Source: CAYMAI01 sp964388445 (lineage in GTDB: Bacteria; 4484-113; JAGGVC01). From it: a stretch of 64,000 bases of DNA. Numbering within the stretch: position 1 is the first letter of the stretch; each line of letters starts with the position of its first letter. Location of the stretch: positions 1 through 64,000 of the forward strand of contig CAYMAI010000003.1 of NCBI GenBank assembly GCA_964388445.1. The letters run 5' to 3'. The notes under the pieces are model-generated. The model saw only the letters and a list, made by a program, of their open reading frames with translations. It was not told where the DNA came from and ran no database searches. Made by a program: the position numbers and the translations under genes. This document shows, one piece after another, positions 1-10,093 of the stretch.

Positions 1-574
<574 letters not shown>

Positions 575-758
575 TTTTGCCTGGCTTCATACATAGAGAG
601 TGTTTCGGCATTATCGGGCGTATGCCCGTTTTGCGATACTGCATGGAGAATCACTCCTTATCTACATCGCAGCGTTTTTACGATGTTGCGCCGTAAGGCG
701 CAGCGGGTGCGTATTCATCGCAATTTGGTAAAGACATATAGTCTTTATCATTACCAAT
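575..758 (+). other. Structured 23S trailer, no 5S rRNA
   Basis: This spacer lies between the 23S end and the terminator, where a 5S gene is normally found. No 5S signature (such as the CCGAAC loop) is visible. Successive hairpins are seen instead: GGGC-GTAT-GCCC near 618-629, GGAG/CTCC near 644-658, ACATCG/CGATGT (664-669 with 681-686), TGCGCC-GTAA-GGCGCA (687-702), and TTGGTAA/TTACCAA (725-731 with 751-757) enclosing AGAC/GTCT. It may be a processing region or an unrecognised small RNA. The call rests only on visible complementarity. Confidence 0.5.
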
Positions 759-796
759 AAAACCCGGAAGCCGTTCGGCTTTTCCGGGTTTTTTTT
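759..796 (+). terminator. Rho-independent terminator of the rRNA operon
   Basis: The stem AACCCGGAA plus GCC, loop GTTC, then GGC and TTCCGGGTT is followed by a run of eight T. A two-T bulge interrupts the stem. It ends the rRNA transcript. The 98 bases from 797 to 894 hold nothing else I can recognise. Confidence 0.9.
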
Positions 797-894
797 GCGC
801 GAATGCCGTTTTGGCCGTGTGCGCGGCAAACCGGAAACATTCAAGATTTGGCGGGGATTATGCGAATCGTTACGTTTTCAATAGTGCGAAGGGC

Positions 895-1431
895 TTAAAA
901 GGGGAAATGTCCGCGGCTTTTCCAGCGTTTGCTTCTGCTCTTTTTGCTTTCGCTTTTCGATTCGGTCTTCGAATAGCCGCTCGTGAAGGTGGCCGGTTCT
1001 GAATCGTCCGGCAGGTCGTATTCGACGTCTTCTTCTTCGAGAAATATACTGATTTCTTCCGTCGTGTTGCGCTTCAGCTCCAGCGTTTGGGTTTCGCTGT
1101 AAGGGCCGGTTGCGGAATTTAGCTGAATCGTATATATACCGGGCTCTGCATCCGGAACCTCGAAAAAGCCGTCGCGATCGACTTCGACGGTGTATGCCAC
1201 TTCGCCGGTCTCATCGATCAGGTTTACGGTCGTATATGCGTAGAGCTTGCCGTAGCCGTCCGAAACGTAGCCTTTGAGCGAAGCTTTGCCGGTTAACCAG
1301 CCGGAATCGCTTGCATACAGAGTCAAAAGTACGGCGGCTATCGCGCAAAGAGTGAGCCATGGAATGTATGGCTCCCAAGAGCGCCGCACTTCGAAATGCT
1401 GAACGTGGTCATCTGTTTTAATCGGATGCAC
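895..1431 (-). CDS. Membrane-anchored protein with a carboxypeptidase-regulatory-like domain
   Basis: A 178-residue protein of unknown function. About 22 polar residues come first, then one transmembrane helix (about residues 23-42, PWLTLCAIAAVLLTLYA). A single beta-sandwich of the carboxypeptidase regulatory-like type follows (about 50-125, with GYVSDGYGKLYAYTTVNL and DGFFEVPDAEPGIYTIQL). The tail is acidic, then Ser/Lys/Arg-rich. Such domains usually sit in surface or adhesion proteins. The GTG start is preceded by TAGAAT six bases upstream and lacks a Shine-Dalgarno sequence, so the mRNA is probably leaderless. It is divergent from a related gene at 1739 with the same helix-plus-domain plan, which suggests an old local duplication. 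Confidence 0.75.
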   Translation of the reverse strand: MHPIKTDDHVQHFEVRRSWEPYIPWLTLCAIAAVLLTLYASDSGWLTGKASLKGYVSDGYGKLYAYTTVNLIDETGEVAYTVEVDRDGFFEVPDAEPGIYTIQLNSATGPYSETQTLELKRNTTEEISIFLEEEDVEYDLPDDSEPATFTSGYSKTESKSESKKSRSKRWKSRGHFPF

Positions 1432-1437
1432 CGCGGG

Positions 1438-1443
1438 ATTCTA
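1438..1443 (-). promoter_or_regulatory. -10 box (TAGAAT) of a probable leaderless promoter
   Basis: Minus-strand TAGAAT lies exactly six bases before the GTG at 1431. The start of transcription would then fall at or next to the start codon. No -35 box is clear. The rest of the divergent gap (1444-1660) shows nothing else I can support. Confidence 0.5.
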
Positions 1444-1738
1444 CCCACATCGGCGAACTTTTGCAACAGATGTTACGCGATTTTTCCTCCGTACAAAAAA
1501 TTTTACAAATCGCCAATCAAGGGCAAAATTGGCCTGCCATCCGCGAACTTTCCTTTAACGATGCGGATTTTGGGAACTCCGGGTAGGTGGTTGGCAGCTG
1601 TTTGCGCATCGTGGAGAAAATTTTTCCGGAATAAATATTGCGGAGTTATCCTTTGCATGTTAATATCAACGCATAGGTAATCACGAGCGAGATTATTACA
1701 GTCCGTATTACTCTGAACCCGCAAAGTCGGGCGGCGGA

Positions 1739-2140
1739 GTGCTCGTTTGGCTCGTCGGGCTGGCGGTCGTTCTTGCGTTCACCGGATATTACGGTGCTAC
1801 GCAGGGATGGTTCGCGGCCACCGGAAGCATAAGCGGCGTTGTCATCGACGAAAGAAGCTCTCCCATCACCACAGGCACGCTTAAAATCGCGCGCGCCGAC
1901 GGCAAGGAAAGCTATCAGGCTGCGGTAGGAGCCGACGGTTCCTACGTGGTGCCGGGCGTCAAGGCTGGCAGATACTACGTAACCCTTGAAACCCAGTACG
2001 GCACCTATCCGAATTCTTTCGAGGTGTTCGTTGCCGCGAGAAAGGAAAACAAGATAGGCTTCTGGTTCGAGCGCAGCTGGTTTAACGAGCAGGAAGCTCT
2101 GGCGAACAAGCCTGTGAGGCGCCGCGGCGGGATCGGGTGA
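1739..2140 (+). CDS. Membrane-anchored protein with a carboxypeptidase-regulatory-like domain (paralogue)
   Basis: A 133-residue protein from the GTG at 1739. It has one transmembrane helix (about 2-20) and then one carboxypeptidase regulatory-like beta domain (about 30-105, GSISGVVIDERSSPITTGTL and DGSYVVPGVKAGRYYVTLET). The basic tail ends KPVRRRGGIG. The start is uncertain. The reading frame stays open upstream to 1664 and encodes a plausible polar leader (DYYSPYYSEPAKSGGG), but it has no ATG, GTG or TTG there. The GTG at 1739 directly abuts a GGCGGA run, too close for a ribosome site. An in-frame ATA at 1673 lies six bases after TAATAT (see findings). The gene is divergent from its paralogue at 895-1431. 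Confidence 0.7.
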   Translation: MLVWLVGLAVVLAFTGYYGATQGWFAATGSISGVVIDERSSPITTGTLKIARADGKESYQAAVGADGSYVVPGVKAGRYYVTLETQYGTYPNSFEVFVAARKENKIGFWFERSWFNEQEALANKPVRRRGGIG

Positions 2141-2146
2141 GGATAG

Positions 2147-2168
2147 AAAGCGTCCGTGTGACGCTTTT
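2147..2168 (+). terminator. Terminator after the 1739-2140 gene
   Basis: AAAGCGTC (2147-2154), loop CGTGT, GACGCTTT (2160-2167) and a short T run. It sits seven bases after the stop codon. Confidence 0.75.
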
Positions 2169-2189
2169 CAAGATACGGAAATAATTGGC

Positions 2190-2223
2190 GAAAACCTGTC
2201 CATTAAAAACGGACGGGGTTTTG
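2190..2223 (-). terminator. Terminator of the nuo operon (bidirectional shape)
   Basis: AAAACC-t-GTCC, loop ATTAAAAAC, GGAC-g-GGTTTT. Read on the minus strand, the hairpin is followed by a T run, so it would end the nuo transcript 20 bases after nuoN. The A run on the other side lets it work for the plus strand as well. Confidence 0.8.
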
Positions 2224-2243
2224 CGCGCCTGCCGGCAAGCCGC

Positions 2244-3779
2244 TTATAGCGTTACTCTGGCGAGAATCGAAAGCAGCGAGCCGGGGATTACGCCCAGCCA
2301 GAACGTAGCGATTGCGGACGTCCACACGACTGCGTAAATCCAAGCGTTCGCGGCCGGTGCGGGTTGCGAAGCTTGTTCTTCGCCCGCCGGCCGCATATAC
2401 ATCGCCACTATGACTTTGAGATAGTAGTATGCGGAAACGACCGCGTTCAAAAGCGAAATGACGACGAGGATTGCGAAGCCTTGTTTAAGCGCGCTGGTAA
2501 AGAGGTAAAACTTGCCCAGAAATCCCGCCGTCAGCGGAAATCCGGCCATCGAAAGAAGGAAAACGGTCATCATCGCCGCCTGGAACGGGCTGCGCTGACC
2601 GAGTCCCTGAACGTCCTCGACCGATAGCAATGCCGTTTCGCGATGCCGGCCGCTAAGCCACCAAATTAAAGTGAAAATTCCGATTACTCCGAAAGCATAA
2701 CCCGCGAGATAGAAAAGCGAGCTTTGAACAGAATCCGTAAAAATCGCCTGGGACTTAACCGAAAACCGCTGCCACTCGCCGCCCGCGATGAGAAGCGCGA
2801 GCGCAAGGTATCCGGCGTGGGCGATGCTCGAATATGCCAAAAGCCGTTTCAGCGAAGTCTGGTGCAGCGCGAGAATGTTGCCCGCTGTTTGAGTCAGCAC
2901 TGCAAGGACGGCAATGGCAAGCCACCAAATATCGTACAGCGGCGCGACCGCCTCGGCAAAAAACCTAATGACGGCGAAAAATCCGGCGGCTTTCACGATG
3001 CTCGCCATAAAGCCGGTTATGAGGGCCGGGCTACCTTGATAGACGTCGGGCGCCCAGGCGTGGAACGGAACGAGAGCGACCTTGAATCCGAAGCCGACGG
3101 CGATAAGGGCGATGCCGGCGTACATCGTGAAGTCGCTCGAAATAACGAATGAGGCGCTTTTAATGCCGGCATAGTCGAGCTTTCCGACTGCGCCGTACAC
3201 CAGCGAAATGCCGTAAGCCAGAAATCCGCTCGCGAATGCGCCGGTCAGGAAATACTTTAGGCTGGCTTCCTTGCTTCGCTCGCTTTCAAGGTTTATTCCT
3301 GCAAGGACGTATAGCGGAATGCTGAGAGTTTCTATGCCCAGAAATGTGACGATGAGGTTGCGGCTCGCCGCCATTATGAGCGCGCCGAGCGTGACGGTTA
3401 GAAGGAGCGGGAATACTTCCGGGCTGTCGGCCATGCCTTCGCCGTCGGGGGAGGATTTGCTGAATGGGCAGTAGCGAGCGGTAATCGCGATTACGGTCGC
3501 GGCCGAGCAAACGAGAAAAATAAAATTGGCAAATAGAGCTGCGTTATCCGCCGCGAACGTTCCGCCGAACGTCGAAAGCCCTTTGTTCCATAGCCCGGCG
3601 GACGAGAAAAACGCGCCGCCTATAAAAACTAGCGTGCTTACGGGCAAGAGGACGGCCGCTTTTCCGCGGGCGAAAAATAAAAGGAACATCGTAAAAATAA
3701 CGCCTGCGCAAATCCATATCGCAGGCGCTATGACTCCGATTTCGACAGATTGAGGCTGGATGCTAATCAAGCCGCCCAT
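2244..3779 (-). CDS. nuoN: NADH-quinone oxidoreductase subunit N
   Basis: Membrane-arm subunit of complex I, one of the three antiporter-like proton-pumping subunits; 511 residues (family about 480-510). It has some 14 hydrophobic helices. Family motifs include NLIVTFLGIETLSIPLYVLA (conserved Glu on helix 5) and LKRLLAYSSIAHAGYL (Lys and His of the channel). The ATG at 3779 has GGAGG six bases upstream and overlaps the end of nuoM by 17 nt. It is the last gene of the operon, before the terminator at 2190. Confidence 0.97.
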   Translation of the reverse strand: MGGLISIQPQSVEIGVIAPAIWICAGVIFTMFLLFFARGKAAVLLPVSTLVFIGGAFFSSAGLWNKGLSTFGGTFAADNAALFANFIFLVCSAATVIAITARYCPFSKSSPDGEGMADSPEVFPLLLTVTLGALIMAASRNLIVTFLGIETLSIPLYVLAGINLESERSKEASLKYFLTGAFASGFLAYGISLVYGAVGKLDYAGIKSASFVISSDFTMYAGIALIAVGFGFKVALVPFHAWAPDVYQGSPALITGFMASIVKAAGFFAVIRFFAEAVAPLYDIWWLAIAVLAVLTQTAGNILALHQTSLKRLLAYSSIAHAGYLALALLIAGGEWQRFSVKSQAIFTDSVQSSLFYLAGYAFGVIGIFTLIWWLSGRHRETALLSVEDVQGLGQRSPFQAAMMTVFLLSMAGFPLTAGFLGKFYLFTSALKQGFAILVVISLLNAVVSAYYYLKVIVAMYMRPAGEEQASQPAPAANAWIYAVVWTSAIATFWLGVIPGSLLSILARVTL

Positions 3780-5403
3780 TGCTTGCCTCCACGGGAAGAA
3801 TCAAATTCGCTGTTTTCAAGGTGGCATCTTCCTCAAAATTGTATATCGAGCTATCGATCACCGCATGGCGCACGCTGTATCCAGATTTGCCGAGCCTTTC
3901 GATAATCGGCGCGGTTCCGGAGCCGATGTGGTTCAAGAAAGGCGTTGCGTAAAGTCCTATCCAAAAACAGACGAGCACGATGGGAACGAGAGCGCACAGC
4001 TCCACCGGTTTAAGGTCGGGAATAACTTTGTTTTCCGGCTTTTCGATTTCGCCGTAAAATACGCGCCGGAACATCCAAAGCATATACACCGCCGCGAGAA
4101 TAACTCCGGTCGTGGCGATTCCTCCGAGAATCGGGCTTACTTTGAAAGCGCCGAGCAAAATCAGAAATTCGCCGACGAATCCATTCAGTCCGGGAAGTCC
4201 GATGCTCGAAAGCATCACGATAAGAAACACCACGAAATAGACCGGCATCGTGCGCGCGATTCCGCCGAAATCGCTTATCAGCCTGGTGTGCCGCCGGTCA
4301 TATAAAATGCCGACGAGAAGGAACAATGCGCCTGTGGAAAGGCCGTGATTAACCATCTGCAGGACTGCGCCGTCCACCCCTTGCGAGTTGAAGGCGAATA
4401 TTCCGAGCATTACGAACCCGAGGTGGGCGACCGAGCTGTATGCGACGAGCCGTTTCAGGTCCGGCTGCACGGCGGCCACGAGCGCGCCGTACACAATGCC
4501 CACTACCGCGAGCACCGCGATTACTTCCGAATACCGATGGCTTGCTTCGGGAAAAAGCGGAAGGCAAAACCTTACGAATCCGTACGTGCCCATTTTTAGA
4601 AGCACGCCCGCAAGGATGATGCTGCCCGCCGTCGGCGCTTCGGTGTGAGCGTCCGGCAGCCAAGTGTGGAACGGAAAAAGCGGCACTTTTATGGCGAAGG
4701 CGATTGCGAAACCCCAGAACAGGAGACCTTGAACCTGCTGCGAAAGCGGGAACCGGTCGAAGTATTCGATTAGATCGGGAAGAACGAACGTGAAGTTGCT
4801 GAAATGTCCATGGTGGCCGGATTGAAGATAGAGATAGATTATTGCGGCGAGCATCAATGCGCTGCCGGCCATCGTGTAAATCACGAACTTGTATGTGGCG
4901 TAAATTCTGTTCTTCGAACCCCATATACCGATGAGGAAGTACATCGGAATGAGCATCACTTCCCAGAAAAAGAAGAACAGGATTAAGTCGAGCGCGACGA
5001 AAACGCCGGAAATTCCCACCGTGACAAGCAGAAGCATTTGCAGATACAGCTTAAGCCGGTCTTTGATTTGATTCCAAGTTCCGAGAATGCAAACGGGCAG
5101 AAGGAACGTGGTCATTAAAAGCAGGTAAAGAGAAACGCCGTCCAAGCCGACCACGTATTTGACGTTTAAGGCGGGAATCCAGCTCGACTGGCTTACGAAC
5201 TGATAGCCGGGAATGATTTTCCCCGCCGCCGCCGGATCGAAACCGAAGTAAATGAAAAGCGACAGGAAAAAAGTGATAAGCGACGTAACGAGCGCGACCG
5301 CCTTGAGCATGCCGTGATCGTCTTTGCCTATAAAGCCGAGAACGAGCACGCCGAGAAGCGGAAAGAAAACGACCAAACTGAGAATGTCAACGGATTCAGG
5401 CAT
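3763..5403 (-). CDS. nuoM: NADH-quinone oxidoreductase subunit M
   Basis: Antiporter-like membrane subunit of complex I, 546 residues and about 14 helices. Typical motifs are FFFFWEVMLIPMYFLIGIWG (with the essential Glu), KVPLFPFHTWLPDAHTEAPT, and LKRLVAYSSVAHLGFVMLG. The C-terminal extension after the last helix (about 490-546) is soluble. It starts three bases after the nuoL stop codon and overlaps nuoN. Confidence 0.97.
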   Translation of the reverse strand: MPESVDILSLVVFFPLLGVLVLGFIGKDDHGMLKAVALVTSLITFFLSLFIYFGFDPAAAGKIIPGYQFVSQSSWIPALNVKYVVGLDGVSLYLLLMTTFLLPVCILGTWNQIKDRLKLYLQMLLLVTVGISGVFVALDLILFFFFWEVMLIPMYFLIGIWGSKNRIYATYKFVIYTMAGSALMLAAIIYLYLQSGHHGHFSNFTFVLPDLIEYFDRFPLSQQVQGLLFWGFAIAFAIKVPLFPFHTWLPDAHTEAPTAGSIILAGVLLKMGTYGFVRFCLPLFPEASHRYSEVIAVLAVVGIVYGALVAAVQPDLKRLVAYSSVAHLGFVMLGIFAFNSQGVDGAVLQMVNHGLSTGALFLLVGILYDRRHTRLISDFGGIARTMPVYFVVFLIVMLSSIGLPGLNGFVGEFLILLGAFKVSPILGGIATTGVILAAVYMLWMFRRVFYGEIEKPENKVIPDLKPVELCALVPIVLVCFWIGLYATPFLNHIGSGTAPIIERLGKSGYSVRHAVIDSSIYNFEEDATLKTANLILPVEASNGRLD

Positions 5404-5406
5404 CGG

Positions 5407-7527
<2,121 letters not shown>

Positions 7528-7539
7528 GGGTTTACCTGC

Positions 7540-7848
7540 TTACTCCTTCATCAGTCCGGCAACGTCGATATCCACTTCGCGGCGGTGGCGGAACAGCGCG
7601 ACGATAATCGCGAGCCCAACGGCGACTTCCGCAGCGGCGACGGTTATAAGCAAAAAAGCGTAAACGTGGCCGTCGATATAGTGTAGATAACGGCTGTACG
7701 TCACGAAAGACAGGTTGACCGCATTAAGCATGAGCTCGATGCCCATGAAAACGACGAGCGGATTTCGTTTGATTATCACGCCGGTCGCGCCGATGGTGAA
7801 AAGTATCGCCGCGAGCGACGTGTAGTAAAACATCGGAACTTCAGGCAT
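7540..7848 (-). CDS. nuoK: NADH-quinone oxidoreductase subunit K
   Basis: Small three-helix membrane subunit of complex I, 102 residues, the normal length. The conserved Glu is in GIELMLNAVNLSFVTYSRY, and a second acidic site lies in AAAEVAVGLAIIVALFRHR. Both carry charge in the proton path. The start overlaps the end of nuoJ by 8 nt, so the two are probably translationally coupled. Confidence 0.97.
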   Translation of the reverse strand: MPEVPMFYYTSLAAILFTIGATGVIIKRNPLVVFMGIELMLNAVNLSFVTYSRYLHYIDGHVYAFLLITVAAAEVAVGLAIIVALFRHRREVDIDVAGLMKE

Positions 7849-8470
7849 TCGCGCTTCCTCCCTCGTTCTCCCTGTCTTTTCCGGGGCTGCGTTTCGCCAA
7901 GACGAACGCGCCCATCATCGCTGCGAGCAGCAGAAATCCCGTAATCTCGAACGGCAGCAGATTTTTTGAAAACAAAAGTTTGCCGACTAGCGCCGGATTG
8001 CTTTCCTCGAATTCGCGCTGGGCGTCTTCCGAAGTGGTTTTCACCGGTCCAACCCAAGCGAGAGATTGATAATCTCTTATGTGCGCGGCTTCCGGGGCGC
8101 CTACCAGATCGATTTGGCGGCTCAGATACATGCTTCCGCCGATGAGCGTCAGAAACACCAGCGCAAGGATAATCGCGCCGGCAGATTGCACGTAATGCAC
8201 CGACATTCCGCCGTCGCGCGTGCCGGGGGCGTAAAAGAACATAATTATGTAGAGAAAAAGAACCATAATCGCGCCGGCGTAAACTACGATTTGAACGACG
8301 CCGAGGAAATACGCGTGCAGCATAATGTAATGCACGGCAAGGGTCGCCATCACGCCGACCAGACAAAGCGCGGCGTGAACCGGGCTTTTAACGGTAAGCA
8401 TCATAACTGCGAGGATGATGCCTACCGCGGCGAGAAACCCGAAAAAAATCACTTCCAGACTTATCGGCAT
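7841..8470 (-). CDS. nuoJ: NADH-quinone oxidoreductase subunit J
   Basis: Five-helix membrane subunit of complex I next to the quinone channel; 209 residues from the ATG at 8470. Motifs include VMATLAVHYIMLHAYFLGVV and QIVVYAGAIMVLFLYIIMF, with the flexible helix 3 that moves during turnover. An in-frame TTG at 8494 would add eight polar residues (MESKAGKG). Neither start has a strong ribosome site, and I prefer the ATG. The periplasm-side loop (about 115-155) is longer than in E. coli. It overlaps nuoK. Confidence 0.95.
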   Translation of the reverse strand: MPISLEVIFFGFLAAVGIILAVMMLTVKSPVHAALCLVGVMATLAVHYIMLHAYFLGVVQIVVYAGAIMVLFLYIIMFFYAPGTRDGGMSVHYVQSAGAIILALVFLTLIGGSMYLSRQIDLVGAPEAAHIRDYQSLAWVGPVKTTSEDAQREFEESNPALVGKLLFSKNLLPFEITGFLLLAAMMGAFVLAKRSPGKDRENEGGSANA

Positions 8471-8507
8471 ACCTTTACCAGCCTTGGACTCCAATGCGGA
8501 ATCGCGA

Positions 8508-9038
8508 TTAGCTTCCGTTCCTTATTTTGAATTCCGGCTCGGACGGGCCGACGTAAACCCTGTCGAGCAAATCTTCTTTCGCGTAAATGAACTTGTTGTT
8601 GCCAAACTCCCTGCTGTCGTCCGCAAGCTCGAATTCGTGCTTCATTACGATTGCATCGTGCGGGCAAGCTTCGACGCACATTCCGCAGAAAATGCAGAGC
8701 AAGTAGTCGATGTCGTAAACTTTGGCGTATCTTTCGCCGGGCGATTTCCATTCCGCGGGGTCTTTCGGATTGTCTTCCGCGATAACGGTAATCGCCTGTG
8801 GCGGGCACGCGGCGGCGCAAAGCGAGCAGCCGACGCACCTTTCGAGGCCTTTATACGGGCCGTCTTGATAGCGCTCGAGCCGGTGCATTCCTCGAAAACG
8901 CGGAGGAAGGTCGGGCATTACTTCCGGATATTCGAGCGTAACCTTTCCGCCGGAAAAAAACTTTCCGAATTCCTTTATGGTAAGCGACAATCCTTTCAAA
9001 ATCTCGAAAGGATTCAGCTTTACGTTTTTTTCACTCAT
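8508..9038 (-). CDS. nuoI: NADH-quinone oxidoreductase subunit I (2x[4Fe-4S])
   Basis: Peripheral-arm subunit that passes electrons to cluster N2 in NuoB. It has 176 residues and two ferredoxin motifs, CVGCSLCAAACP (about 55-66) and CIFCGMCVEACP (about 105-116), which hold clusters N6a and N6b. The ATG at 9038 has GAGGTGA seven bases before it. The open frame runs further upstream to 9215, but that part overlaps nuoH and does not look like the family. The order nuoH-nuoI-nuoJ is standard. Confidence 0.96.
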   Translation of the reverse strand: MSEKNVKLNPFEILKGLSLTIKEFGKFFSGGKVTLEYPEVMPDLPPRFRGMHRLERYQDGPYKGLERCVGCSLCAAACPPQAITVIAEDNPKDPAEWKSPGERYAKVYDIDYLLCIFCGMCVEACPHDAIVMKHEFELADDSREFGNNKFIYAKEDLLDRVYVGPSEPEFKIRNGS

Positions 9039-9073
9039 AAAATCACCTCGATATATGGGCGAATTCCGATTGG

Positions 9074-10093
9074 TTATCCCAATGGAATTCCTATTCCGAA
9101 AACCGCGAGCGTCGCCATCAATACGACGTTGAAAAGCGCCAGCGGAAGCAGAATCAGCCAGCCGAAGCGCATCAGCTGGTCGTAGCGGAATCGCGGCAAG
9201 GTGGCGCGCACCCAAACGTACAGGAAAATGAAAATGCCGGTTTTAATCACGAACCAGACAAGGCCGCTGACTGGGCCGAACCACTGCGGGCCGGCCCATC
9301 CGCCGAGAAACAATGTGGCTGCAAGCGCGCTGGCCGCGATAATCGCGACGTATTCGCCGAGGAAAAACATCGCGAACTTCATCGAGCTATATTCGGTATG
9401 GTAGCCGGCTACAAGCTCGTTTTCGGCCTCGGGCAAGTCGAACGGCGCGCGATTGGTTTCGGCGAAAATGCTCGTCATGAAAACGAAAAACGCGATAAAG
9501 ATTGGCACGGCGGCGAGTGCTGCAACGGGGCTCGAAAACGCCGCGGGCCAAAATTTGGTTTGCGCAATTACGATGCCGTTAAGGCTGAAGGTTCCGGCGT
9601 AAAGAACAATCGGAATGATGGATAGTCCCAATGAAAGCTCGTAGCTGATCATCTGGGAGCAGCTTCGGAGTCCGCCAAGAAAACTGTATTTGCTGCCGCT
9701 CGACCATCCGGCGAGAATTATTCCGTACGTGCCGAGGCTGGACATCGCGAGAACGTAAATCAGCGCGACGTTTATATCCGTAATCATGAAGTTGCTTTGT
9801 ATCGGTATGACGGCGAAAAGCATGAACGCCGCAGTAAGCGAAATAGCCGGCGCTAGAAAATAGGTGAATCTGTCGGCGTTGCTGGGAACGATTTCCTGCT
9901 TGAACAACAGCTTGACTCCGTCGGCTATGGGCTGCAAAAGCCCTTGCCAGCCGACGCGGTTCGGGCCGGGCCGCCGTTGGAAAAATCCGACGACTCTGCG
10001 CTCGAACAGCGTTAAATATGCCATGCCGCCGAGCGCGACGACCAGAACCACAAGGATTCTGACGACCGACCATAGAACGTCCATCCAGCTCAT
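9074..10093 (-). CDS. nuoH: NADH-quinone oxidoreductase subunit H
   Basis: Membrane subunit that forms the quinone-binding chamber with NuoB and NuoD, 339 residues and eight helices. The first cytoplasmic loop has ERRVVGFFQRRPGPNRVG. A second loop has FAETNRAPFDLPEAENELVA, with the conserved acidic residues of the E-channel, and RFRYDQLMRFGW follows near the C-terminus. The start codon overlaps the nuoG stop (ATGA). Confidence 0.97.
   Translation of the reverse strand: MSWMDVLWSVVRILVVLVVALGGMAYLTLFERRVVGFFQRRPGPNRVGWQGLLQPIADGVKLLFKQEIVPSNADRFTYFLAPAISLTAAFMLFAVIPIQSNFMITDINVALIYVLAMSSLGTYGIILAGWSSGSKYSFLGGLRSCSQMISYELSLGLSIIPIVLYAGTFSLNGIVIAQTKFWPAAFSSPVAALAAVPIFIAFFVFMTSIFAETNRAPFDLPEAENELVAGYHTEYSSMKFAMFFLGEYVAIIAASALAATLFLGGWAGPQWFGPVSGLVWFVIKTGIFIFLYVWVRATLPRFRYDQLMRFGWLILLPLALFNVVLMATLAVFGIGIPLG

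Noticed and set aside
578..585. TGCCTGGC directly after the 23S end, a typical start of 5S rRNA
   Set aside because: Neither the matching 3' strand GCCAGGCA nor the conserved inner loops of 5S are found in the next 180 bases.
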